In this document: positions 1-6,953 of the stretch, piece after piece
How the letters are laid out: each line of letters opens with the position of its first letter
How positions within the stretch are numbered: position 1 is the first letter of the stretch
Source: Mucilaginibacter sp. PAMB04168
Lineage (GTDB): Bacteria > Bacteroidota > Bacteroidia > Sphingobacteriales > Sphingobacteriaceae
DNA length: 64,000 nucleotides
Reading direction: 5' to 3'
Assembly: GCF_039634365.2 (NCBI RefSeq)
Contig: NZ_CP155079.2
Coordinates: 2,790,001 to 2,854,000, forward strand
Translations under genes and position numbers: made by a program
Notes under the pieces: model-generated
Told to the model about the DNA's origin: nothing
What the model saw: only the letters and a program-made list of their open reading frames with translations
Databases searched by the model: none

Positions 1-17
1 ACGCCTTTAAGTGATTT

Positions 18-875
18 TTATAAGTATGACTGTAGCACGCCACTTCTGGATGAGCGCTTAATGTTTTGCAATGCCTTATCCTTTAGCTGTCTAACCCGTT
101 CGCGTGTTAGGCGGAGCTTTTCTCCAATCTCTTCCAAGGTATGCGTATTTCCTCCGCCCAAGCCGTAAAATAAAATCAAAACTTCACGGTCCCGATCTCC
201 TAGCCTTGAGAGTGAACGATAAAGTTCAATGCTCAGAGAGTCATGAATCATCATATTGTCTGTGGTAGGATCGCTACTGTGCATTACATCCAGCAACGTA
301 CCTTCTTCGCCCTGTTGGAAAGGTGCATCTACAGAAATATGCCTTCCTGAAATGCTCAGCGAATCGCTTATCCTTTCAACAGTTGTTTCCAGGTTTAAAG
401 CAAGTTCCTCAGGTGTAGCCTCCCGTTCAAACTCCTGCTCCAACTTTGATTGAGCCTTTCTGATCTTGCTTATGGCAGTCACCTGATTTAGCGGCAACCT
501 TACTGCGCGTGATTGGTCTCCGATTGCTGAAATGATTGATTGGCGAATCCACCAAACGGCATATGAGATAAATTTAAATCCTTTCGTTTCGTCAAAACGA
601 CCGGCGGCTTTAATTAAGCCTAAATTCCCTTCATTGATCAAATCGCCTAACGTAATACCTTGATTTTGATATTGTTTAGCAACCGATACCACAAAGCGTA
701 AATTAGCTTTAGTAAGCCGCTCTAACGCAGCCTGATCACCTTCCCTGATCTTTTGTGCCAGGATAACTTCCTCCTGAGCTGAAATCAGGTCTACTTTACC
801 TATCTCGGTCAAGTATTTATCTAAGGACTGCGTTTCCCTATTGGTAATGGATTGGGATATTTTTAGTTGTCTCAT
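18..875 (-). CDS. RpoD/SigA-family sigma-70 factor (divergent paralogue)
   Basis: Group 1/2 sigma-70 factor of 285 residues that directs RNA polymerase to promoters. Region 1.2 lies at about residues 15-45. Region 2 (about 50-115) contains LGDLINEGNLGLIKAAGRFD and the melting/-10 segment FKFISYAVWWIRQSI. Region 3 spans about 125-200, and region 4 (about 220-280) has the helix-turn-helix HTLEEIGEKLRLTRERVRQ. The N-terminus MRQLKISQSITNRE and the overall size are those of Bacteroidota RpoD, which lacks the long region 1.1 of E. coli. The stretch after region 2.4 (SAIGDQSRAVRLPLNQ) and the C-terminus depart from what I recall of the housekeeping copy (QALAEQSRIVRLPLNK). I therefore infer an alternative or second RpoD-like factor rather than the essential one. 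The gene stands alone, with a long gene-free region upstream. Confidence 0.9.
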   Translation of the reverse strand: MRQLKISQSITNRETQSLDKYLTEIGKVDLISAQEEVILAQKIREGDQAALERLTKANLRFVVSVAKQYQNQGITLGDLINEGNLGLIKAAGRFDETKGFKFISYAVWWIRQSIISAIGDQSRAVRLPLNQVTAISKIRKAQSKLEQEFEREATPEELALNLETTVERISDSLSISGRHISVDAPFQQGEEGTLLDVMHSSDPTTDNMMIHDSLSIELYRSLSRLGDRDREVLILFYGLGGGNTHTLEEIGEKLRLTRERVRQLKDKALQNIKRSSRSGVLQSYL

Positions 876-1604
876 TCAAGAATTTTATGATGGCTTACCG
901 CAGCATCAATGTAGTTTTTAGTAGCATTTATAAACTGAGCAACGGCCGGTTTGCCCATTACTAATCAATCGTAAGCTGTTAATCGTTCGTTGTTCGGTAG
1001 TGTGTCGCTCGTTCTATCACATCACACAATGTGTGGTGTAAAGTTACCGTTAATTTAATCAGTAACTGGTATGCAAAAAGTCATCTTTGATAAATGAACA
1101 CTGAAATTGGTCAGGTATCATATAAATGAAACTAAAGTTTAAATCCAAACTGTGGTCGGTTTCCTCATATTGTGTTTATATGGTTACGTCTCCAGGAACG
1201 TGAAAGCTTTTCAAATGATACAGTAATTTAGAAATGGAAATATCAAGATAAGCGCGTTAGACCCATTGGTAAAACTACCTCCAAAACAAAACGTGAATCT
1301 TAGGTACTCGCAAAATAGCTATTGGTAATTGAAGCAAAATATCCTAACTATGTACCAAATATATTGCTGAGTTTACGCCAATTTTAGTTGAGCAAAACAT
1401 TGAATTGTAAATTAGAACTGCATAGGAATTAAAGGTTGCTAACCTAAAACGTAAGTCGACGATAATTAATTACTATCAAAGCTGGAAACGTAAGTACACC
1501 ACAACTAATGGACTAACGGCTAATATATTAGGATCTCATACAAATAGGCCTTGATGCATTTTGCATTGGGGCTTTGTTATTATTAATTTCATATAAACGT
1601 ATTA
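876..1604. other. Gene-free 0.7 kb region between sigma factor and kdsA
   Basis: A+T-rich stretch between divergent genes. I found no open frame of useful length with recognisable protein character on either strand and no tRNA-like cloverleaf. It must hold the promoters of the sigma-factor gene (minus) and kdsA (plus). The one clear structure is a hairpin at 1546-1574: a 13-bp stem including G-U pairs, a 3-nt loop, then a T-rich run. It sits just upstream of kdsA and could be a terminator of an unseen transcript or a kdsA leader structure. The remainder may be decayed DNA or may encode a small RNA; sequence alone does not decide. Confidence 0.5.
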
Positions 1605-2384
1605 ATGACACTTTTTGAACAAATACAGCAAAAACCTTTCTTCATTTTGGGCCCTTGTGTGATGGAAAGCCAGGACCTGTTATATCAGGTAGCCGAACAG
1701 GTTGCCCGCGTTGGCCAGCAGTACAATATACCGGTTATTTTCAAATCATCATTTGATAAGGCAAACCGTACCTCTATCGGCTCCTACCGTGGCCCTGGCC
1801 TGGAGAAAGGCCTGGAAATGCTTCAAAAGGTAAAAGAGCGCTTCAACTTACCCCTAACTACTGATATACACGAAAGTTACCAGGCTGCGGTAGCTGGTCA
1901 GGTAGTAGATATTTTGCAGATACCAGCCTTCTTGTGCCGCCAAACCGATTTGCTGGTAGCTGCTGCCCAAACCGGAAAAGTAGTTAATGTTAAAAAAGCG
2001 CAGTTTCTGTCAGGTCAGGATATGTTTTACCCTGCCCAAAAAGTACTTGAAGCAGGAAATCAACAGGTTATCCTTACCGAACGCGGCAATATGTACGGCT
2101 ACAATAATTTAGCTGTTGATTTTAGGAATATACACGACATGAAATCTTTTGGCCATCCGGTTTGCATGGATTGTACGCACTCGGTGCAACGCCCTGGTGG
2201 TGCTGGTGGCAAAACCGGTGGCGACCGGACGTTTGTACCAATGATGGCTCAGGCAGCCAAGGCGTTTGGAGCTGATGGTTATTTCATGGAGGTTCATCCC
2301 GATCCTGATAATGCCTTAAGTGATGGCCCTAACATGATCAAGCTAAGTGATTTGGATAAAGTAATTGAGCCATTATTAAGCTAA
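1605..2384 (+). CDS. kdsA: 3-deoxy-D-manno-octulosonate 8-phosphate synthase
   Basis: Cytoplasmic aldol-type synthase condensing phosphoenolpyruvate with arabinose 5-phosphate to give Kdo-8-phosphate, the precursor of the inner-core sugar of lipopolysaccharide. The 259-residue TIM barrel carries the family motifs GPCVMES (residues 16-22), FKSSFDKANRTS, and near the C-terminus MDCTHSVQRPGG and MEVHPDPDNALSDGPN. Cys18 in GPCVMES corresponds to the metal-ligand cysteine of the metal-dependent class; the metal-free E. coli type has Asn there. The conserved His, Glu and Asp of the later motifs would complete the site. It is followed 56 nt later by the isomerase that makes its substrate, so the two are probably co-transcribed. 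Confidence 0.96.
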   Translation: MTLFEQIQQKPFFILGPCVMESQDLLYQVAEQVARVGQQYNIPVIFKSSFDKANRTSIGSYRGPGLEKGLEMLQKVKERFNLPLTTDIHESYQAAVAGQVVDILQIPAFLCRQTDLLVAAAQTGKVVNVKKAQFLSGQDMFYPAQKVLEAGNQQVILTERGNMYGYNNLAVDFRNIHDMKSFGHPVCMDCTHSVQRPGGAGGKTGGDRTFVPMMAQAAKAFGADGYFMEVHPDPDNALSDGPNMIKLSDLDKVIEPLLS

Positions 2385-2440
2385 CTACGATATTTCATTT
2401 ACAGGCCATTTAGAACACAAATTAAGACCGATTATTACGC

Positions 2441-3376
2441 ATGCAGGAAATAGCCAAAAGAGTGTTTAAGGACGAAATACAGTCACTGCAAGAAGCTGCA
2501 AGCTTAATTGACGAACAGTTTACTAAAGCTGTAGACGCTATCTTACAAAGCAAGGGCAAGCTTATTGTAACTGGCGCAGGCAAATCCGGGCTTATAGGCA
2601 AAAAGATTGCAGCCACCTTGGCCAGTACAGGCACGTCCAGCTTTTTTATGCACCCTACAGAGGCCTTTCATGGCGATTTGGGAATGATTGGGCACAACGA
2701 TTTGATCATCCTTATCTCCTACTCTGGCGAAACAGACGAGATTATTCGGCTTATTCCTTTTTTAAAATGGAATAAGAACAAAATTGTAAGTATCACTGGT
2801 AATTCATCATCAACTATCGCTACCAATACTGATTTTCATTTAAACGTCCACATCACACATGAGGCCTGTCCACTTAAGCTAGCCCCTACCTCGTCAACTA
2901 CTGCAACACTGGTTATGGGCGACGCACTGGCTGTAGCGCTTATGGAAGCCAGGCATTTCCAGCCAGAAGACTTTGCGCGTTTTCATCCGGGTGGCAGCCT
3001 TGGACGCAAATTATTGGTTAAGGTGAAAGATATGATGCGTACACATAAACTTCCTTTTATTAAGGAAGACGTACCGTTTACAGAACTTTTATTATGCATG
3101 TCAGAAGGGCGTTTAGGAATGGTGATTGTTGGTGACACATCAAACGTAAAAGGCGTTATAACAGACGGCGACCTGCGTCGCTCCTTGATGCGCAATCCCG
3201 ATACGACTACGCAAACAGTGGCCGGGATGATGAACCCGAATCCAGTAATAATTAATGAAGATGAACTGATACACCAGGCGGATGAATTGATGATCAGAAA
3301 GAAAATTACCACGGTGTTAGTTGGTTCCCCCGAAAATCGCTCCGTTAAAGGTATATATCAAATTTATACGCGTTAA
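2441..3376 (+). CDS. kdsD: D-arabinose 5-phosphate isomerase (KpsF/GutQ family)
   Basis: Interconverts ribulose 5-phosphate and arabinose 5-phosphate, supplying the sugar for KdsA. The 311-residue protein has an N-terminal SIS domain (about 35-170) with GKSGLIGKKIAATLASTGT and the phosphate-binding segment LISYSGETDEI. A pair of CBS domains follows (about 205-265 and 270-311), with VKGVITDGDLRRSL between them. Length and order match the KpsF/GutQ family (E. coli KdsD has 328 residues). The CBS pair ends early, with a short final strand. It sits directly downstream of kdsA on the same strand, which favours Kdo synthesis over a sugar-alcohol (GutQ) role. Confidence 0.94.
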   Translation: MQEIAKRVFKDEIQSLQEAASLIDEQFTKAVDAILQSKGKLIVTGAGKSGLIGKKIAATLASTGTSSFFMHPTEAFHGDLGMIGHNDLIILISYSGETDEIIRLIPFLKWNKNKIVSITGNSSSTIATNTDFHLNVHITHEACPLKLAPTSSTTATLVMGDALAVALMEARHFQPEDFARFHPGGSLGRKLLVKVKDMMRTHKLPFIKEDVPFTELLLCMSEGRLGMVIVGDTSNVKGVITDGDLRRSLMRNPDTTTQTVAGMMNPNPVIINEDELIHQADELMIRKKITTVLVGSPENRSVKGIYQIYTR

Positions 3377-3416
3377 AGGAGTAATCTTTTGCGCAACAAA
3401 TCTCATGTGTGCCTGT

Positions 3417-3424
3417 TATTTTTG
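3417..3424 (+). promoter_or_regulatory. -7 element (TAttTTTG) before the DUF3140 gene
   Basis: A TAnnTTTG match 14 nt upstream of the ATG at 3439. The best upstream TTTG (3388-3391) is 25 nt away, longer than usual, so the -33 half is unconvincing. If used, this element makes the GTG at 3409 untranslatable and fixes the start at 3439. Confidence 0.4.
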
Positions 3425-3438
3425 CTTTAACATCATTT

Positions 3439-3786
3439 ATGGACAAGCATCTAAATACAGACGAACAGCAGGAAATATATATTGAGTTTAAAGAGCTGGT
3501 AAACATGACGGCTTCATCCCTTGAAAAATGGCTTAAAACCGATGAATCAAAAAAAGTAGGTTGGGACAGTGGCGACGGCGAGTCGGTGGGTCACAAATCG
3601 GGCGAAAAGATAGTAAGTCTTCTGTATAAAAATAAAGGCGAGCTGCAGCAAGCAGACTACTTACATATGCAGAAGGTTGTTGGTTACATTAAACGTCACT
3701 CCGCCCAAAAACCTTCAGGCGATGTAGCTAACAGCAATTGGAATTACTCCCTTAAAAATTGGGGGCATGATTATTCCAAGAAGTAA
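3439..3786 (+). CDS. DUF3140 family protein
   Basis: A 115-residue soluble, charged protein matching the DUF3140 pattern: an N-terminal helix FKELVNMTASSLEKWL, then the TDESKKVGWDSGDGESVGHKSG segment split by Gly residues (about 36-57), then HMQKVVGYIKRHSAQKP and a Trp-rich end (NWNYSLKNWGHD). No signal peptide or membrane segment. The family is found widely in bacteria as small single-domain proteins. Some databases label it DNA-binding, but no function is established that I know of. I chose the ATG at 3439 over the GTG at 3409 because the N-terminal extension is hydrophobic, not family-like, and overlaps a likely -7 element. Confidence 0.82.
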   Translation: MDKHLNTDEQQEIYIEFKELVNMTASSLEKWLKTDESKKVGWDSGDGESVGHKSGEKIVSLLYKNKGELQQADYLHMQKVVGYIKRHSAQKPSGDVANSNWNYSLKNWGHDYSKK

Positions 3787-3819
3787 GTCTTTATCTTCTC
3801 TCAAATAATGCGTTGAAAA

Positions 3820-3912
3820 TTAAATAACGTAGTTCATTACTGCAACGAAGCAGATAATTAGCAAAATAAAGCCTTGTAGTTTTTGCTCAATTGTTAAATC
3901 TGTAATGTTCAT
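3820..3912 (-). CDS. Putative 30-residue single-pass membrane peptide
   Basis: ATG-to-TAA frame of 30 codons. The peptide has a polar N-terminal third (MNITDLTIEQKLQG) and one hydrophobic helix (FILLIICFVAVMNYVI) ending at the C-terminus, so it would insert as a single transmembrane segment. A strong Bacteroidota-type promoter lies 20 nt upstream: ATTG (3960-3963 on the complement), 19-nt spacer, TATATTTG (3933-3940). The reading frame is too short to prove by length. The promoter, the clean helix and a leader of ordinary size are what support it. I recognise no family. Confidence 0.5.
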   Translation of the reverse strand: MNITDLTIEQKLQGFILLIICFVAVMNYVI

Positions 3913-3932
3913 ATTTGGCAAGGGTTATATGG

Positions 3933-3963
3933 CAAATATATACGCTGCGTATTTCTACGCAAT
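3933..3963 (-). promoter_or_regulatory. Bacteroidota-type promoter for the 30-residue peptide
   Basis: Reading on the minus strand: ATTG, 19 nt, TATATTTG, then 20 nt to the ATG at 3912. It fits the TTTG/TAnnTTTG consensus with one mismatch in the -33 box and normal spacing. Confidence 0.55.
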
Positions 3964-4205
3964 ACCTGTAAGTACTTTTATCAAAAATTCACTCAGTTCG
4001 CTCTATTGATGCTTTTTCGTTACAAAAAGAAACGATTTATTAGTGAGGATAACAGCATTTATTTGTTGCGTTAACTTTATAAACACACCAGGCATATATA
4101 AAAGGTTTGTAAAAAAGCCTACTTATACCGCTCAAAACACTTTTTTGGTGTGGTTGTCTTTCTGATGGCTAATCAAGTTTAATATCGAGCAGTTAATTAA
4201 CAATT

Positions 4206-5573
4206 ATGTCTATTCAATCAATTAACCCCATAAACGGAAAAGTTATCAAGACTTACGAAGCCGATACCGACGAGCAAGTCCAGTTGAAAACTGAGGCTGC
4301 ACATGAGGCATGGCAAAAATGGCACTTAACTTCACACGGTGAACGATCAGTGCTTTTGCGTGCCCTTGCAGCTATATTGAAAAAGCGCAAACAGGAGTTA
4401 GCCCATTTGATGGCTCTTGAAATGGGCAAGCCCATTAAGCAAGGCATCAGCGAAATTGAAAAATGCGAGTCGGTTTGCACATACTATGCAGACCACGGCG
4501 ATTCGTTTTTACAGCAACAGCTGATTGAAACGGAAGCTCAAAAAAGCTTTGTAACATTTGAGCCTATTGGCGTAGTATTGGCCATCATGCCCTGGAATTT
4601 TCCTTTTTGGCAAGTATTTCGTTTCCTGGCCCCGGCATTAGCTGCCGGTAATTGCGGCGTCTTAAAGCATGCTTCAAATGTACCGGGTTGTGCAATAGTG
4701 ATCGAAGAATTAGTACAACAGGCCGGCTTTCCGCCTAATGTTTTCAAAACACTGTTAGTTACAAGCAATAAAGTTGATGCTATAATAGAAAACTCATTGA
4801 TAAAAGCAGTGACTTTAACAGGCAGCACACAAGCCGGAATTAAAGTGGCCCAAAAGGCTGGATCTGTGCTGAAGAAAACAGTGCTGGAACTTGGTGGCAG
4901 TGATGCGTATTTGGTTTTAGACGACGCCGACCTTGAGCTTGCAGCCACAACCTGTACAGATAGTCGACTTATTAACAGCGGCCAAAGCTGCATAGCTGCC
5001 AAGCGGTTTATTGTTGTGGAAACGGTAGCCGAGAGGTTTACACAATTAATGCTCGAAAAAATGAAAGCCAAACATACTGGCGACCCCTTGAGCGAGGAAA
5101 CAGACATTGGTCCGCAGGCACGTGTTGATTTAAGAGATGAGTTGCATAATCAGGTAAAAAAATCCATAGAAGCCGGCGCCCAATGTATATTAGGCGGGCA
5201 GTTACCTGATGGAGAAAACGCTTTTTATCCACCAACTATCCTTACCCAGGTAAAAAAAGGTATGCCCGCTTTTGATGAAGAGCTTTTTGGACCGGTGGCG
5301 GCTATCATTACAGCAAAGGATGAAGCAGAAGCTGTAAGCTTAGCTAATGATAGTGTATTTGGCTTAGGAGCTGCAGTTTTTACACAGGACATTGAACGAG
5401 GTGAAAGGATTGCTGCAACGCAGTTGGAAGCTGGTTCCTGTTTTGTAAACTCCCTTGTAAAGTCAGATCCCAGGCTTCCATTCGGTGGCATTAAGCAATC
5501 TGGATATGGCCGTGAGCTGGGAATGTTCGGCATACATGAGTTTGTAAATATAAAAACGGTTTATGTTAGGTAA
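4206..5573 (+). CDS. NAD(P)-dependent aldehyde dehydrogenase, succinate-semialdehyde type
   Basis: Cytoplasmic oxidoreductase turning an aldehyde into its acid. The 455-residue length and the motif set resemble the YneI/Sad branch of succinate-semialdehyde dehydrogenases. Visible parts are the Rossmann segment with PWNFPFWQ (129-136), the cofactor loop LTGSTQAG, the general base Glu228 in LELGGSD, and the nucleophile Cys262 in GQSCIAAKRF. The C-terminal oligomerisation part contains PFGGIKQSGYGRELG. It stands alone, with no GABA or polyamine genes next to it, so the substrate is inferred from family resemblance only. Another short-chain aldehyde is possible. Confidence 0.88.
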   Translation: MSIQSINPINGKVIKTYEADTDEQVQLKTEAAHEAWQKWHLTSHGERSVLLRALAAILKKRKQELAHLMALEMGKPIKQGISEIEKCESVCTYYADHGDSFLQQQLIETEAQKSFVTFEPIGVVLAIMPWNFPFWQVFRFLAPALAAGNCGVLKHASNVPGCAIVIEELVQQAGFPPNVFKTLLVTSNKVDAIIENSLIKAVTLTGSTQAGIKVAQKAGSVLKKTVLELGGSDAYLVLDDADLELAATTCTDSRLINSGQSCIAAKRFIVVETVAERFTQLMLEKMKAKHTGDPLSEETDIGPQARVDLRDELHNQVKKSIEAGAQCILGGQLPDGENAFYPPTILTQVKKGMPAFDEELFGPVAAIITAKDEAEAVSLANDSVFGLGAAVFTQDIERGERIAATQLEAGSCFVNSLVKSDPRLPFGGIKQSGYGRELGMFGIHEFVNIKTVYVR

Positions 5574-5695
5574 TGTATAATGTAAATAATTTGTTGATAT
5601 AATATTCTCAACTCATTGTTATACAATAGCTATTTCTTGATAGTTAACACGATTGAGTATGGCATTAGGTTTTACCTTATGCTGACATGCCCATT

Positions 5696-5725
5696 TTTGG
5701 CAACGGTTAACAAAGCTTATCTTTG
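5696..5725 (+). promoter_or_regulatory. mnmA promoter (TTTG-N18-TAtcTTTG)
   Basis: Full match to the Bacteroidota consensus: TTTG at 5696-5699 and TATCTTTG at 5718-5725, 18 nt apart. The ATG at 5734 begins only 8 nt after the -7 box, so the transcript should start at or within a few bases of the start codon. Confidence 0.7.
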
Positions 5726-5733
5726 CATTTGAT

Positions 5734-6822
5734 ATGAGTAAGCACGGTAGAATCTTAGTAGCCATGAGTGGTGGTGTTGATAGTTCAGTAGCAGCAATTA
5801 TGCTACATGAGCAGGGCTATGAAGTAATTGGGCTTACCATGAAAACCTGGGATTACGCTTCTGCGGGTGGAAGTTCTAAGGAAACCGGCTGTTGTAGTTT
5901 GGATAGCATTAATGATGCCCGATCATTAGCAGTGGGTTATGGCTTTCCACATTATATATTGGATATACGCAATGAGTTTGGCAATTACGTAATAGACAAT
6001 TTTGTTGACGAGTATTTGGCCGGCCGTACACCTAACCCATGTGTTTTGTGTAATACCCATATTAAATGGGAAGCTTTACTTAAACGTGCAGACAAGCTAG
6101 ATTGTGAATTTATAGCAACCGGGCATTACGCCAATATCCGCTTACAAGATAGCGGTCGCTATGTGGTATCTAAAGGTCGCGATGAAAACAAAGACCAGTC
6201 TTACGTACTTTGGGGCGTATCGCAACAAAACCTGGCTCGTACAAGATTTCCGTTAGGCAGTTTTGCAAAAGCAGAGATCAGGCAAATGGCATTAGATTAC
6301 GGGCAGGTTGAATTGGCTGGCAAAAGCGAAAGCTATGAAATATGCTTTGTTCCTGATAACGACTATAGGGCATTCCTTCGCCATAAAGTACAGGACTTGG
6401 ACACACGTGTAGGTGCTGGTAACTTTGTGTTAACTGATGGAACGGTAGTGGGCAAGCATCAGGGCTATCCGTTTTACACCATCGGCCAGCGTAAGGGGTT
6501 GGGCATAGCCTTAGGGCAGCCTATGTTCGTAACCAAAATAAATCCGGTCGATAATACAGTAGTTTTGGGAACGCAAGAAGAATTGCACCGTAAAGAAGCA
6601 TGGGTGCGTAACCTGAACCTCGTGAAGTATGAAAACATTAACGAGCCTTTACAGGCCGTTACTAAAATACGCTATAAAGATGCCGGTGCCGAAAGCACCA
6701 TCGTACAGCTGGGCGATCACATAAAGGTAGATTTTCACCATCAGGTGTCGGGTATTGCGCCTGGTCAATCCGCTGTGTTTTACGAGGGTAATGATCTGCT
6801 GGGCGGTGGTTTCTTGATGTAA
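5734..6822 (+). CDS. mnmA: tRNA-specific 2-thiouridylase
   Basis: Installs the 2-thio group on U34 of the Lys, Glu and Gln tRNAs, using ATP and sulfur relayed as persulfide. The 362-residue protein begins with the PP-loop AMSGGVDSSVAA (residues 10-21). The catalytic cysteines are Cys103 in NPCVLCNTHIKW and Cys204 in YEICFVPD, the usual pair. The central segment GRDENKDQSYVLWGV and the beta-barrel C-terminal domain (about 210-362), with FYTIGQRKGLGI, complete the family architecture. It is transcribed from its own promoter with almost no leader. The next gene, topA, follows 131 nt later and looks separately expressed. Confidence 0.97.
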   Translation: MSKHGRILVAMSGGVDSSVAAIMLHEQGYEVIGLTMKTWDYASAGGSSKETGCCSLDSINDARSLAVGYGFPHYILDIRNEFGNYVIDNFVDEYLAGRTPNPCVLCNTHIKWEALLKRADKLDCEFIATGHYANIRLQDSGRYVVSKGRDENKDQSYVLWGVSQQNLARTRFPLGSFAKAEIRQMALDYGQVELAGKSESYEICFVPDNDYRAFLRHKVQDLDTRVGAGNFVLTDGTVVGKHQGYPFYTIGQRKGLGIALGQPMFVTKINPVDNTVVLGTQEELHRKEAWVRNLNLVKYENINEPLQAVTKIRYKDAGAESTIVQLGDHIKVDFHHQVSGIAPGQSAVFYEGNDLLGGGFLM

Positions 6823-6953
6823 TCCTACTTAGCTAGTAAGCCGTCATCTCGAACAATTCTGATTAATTACTGTTGCAATTAAAAAATTAATACTGTTTGT
6901 GAATTTGTGTTTCACATTCTTTGTGTTTTATTTGCAGAAAATAAAGAGCATTA

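Larger units (their letters stand above)
3787..4205. other. Intergenic region with a small minus-strand ORF
   Basis: Between the DUF3140 gene and the aldehyde dehydrogenase. It contains the 30-codon minus-strand frame and its promoter described separately (3820-3963). From 3964 to 4205 I see only A+T-rich sequence that must contain the aldehyde dehydrogenase promoter; no further structure stands out. Confidence 0.5.

Noticed and set aside
4538-5107. 189-codon minus-strand frame inside the aldehyde dehydrogenase
   Set aside because: It is a shadow of the strongly conserved coding strand; composition is Ser/Thr-rich and has no domain.
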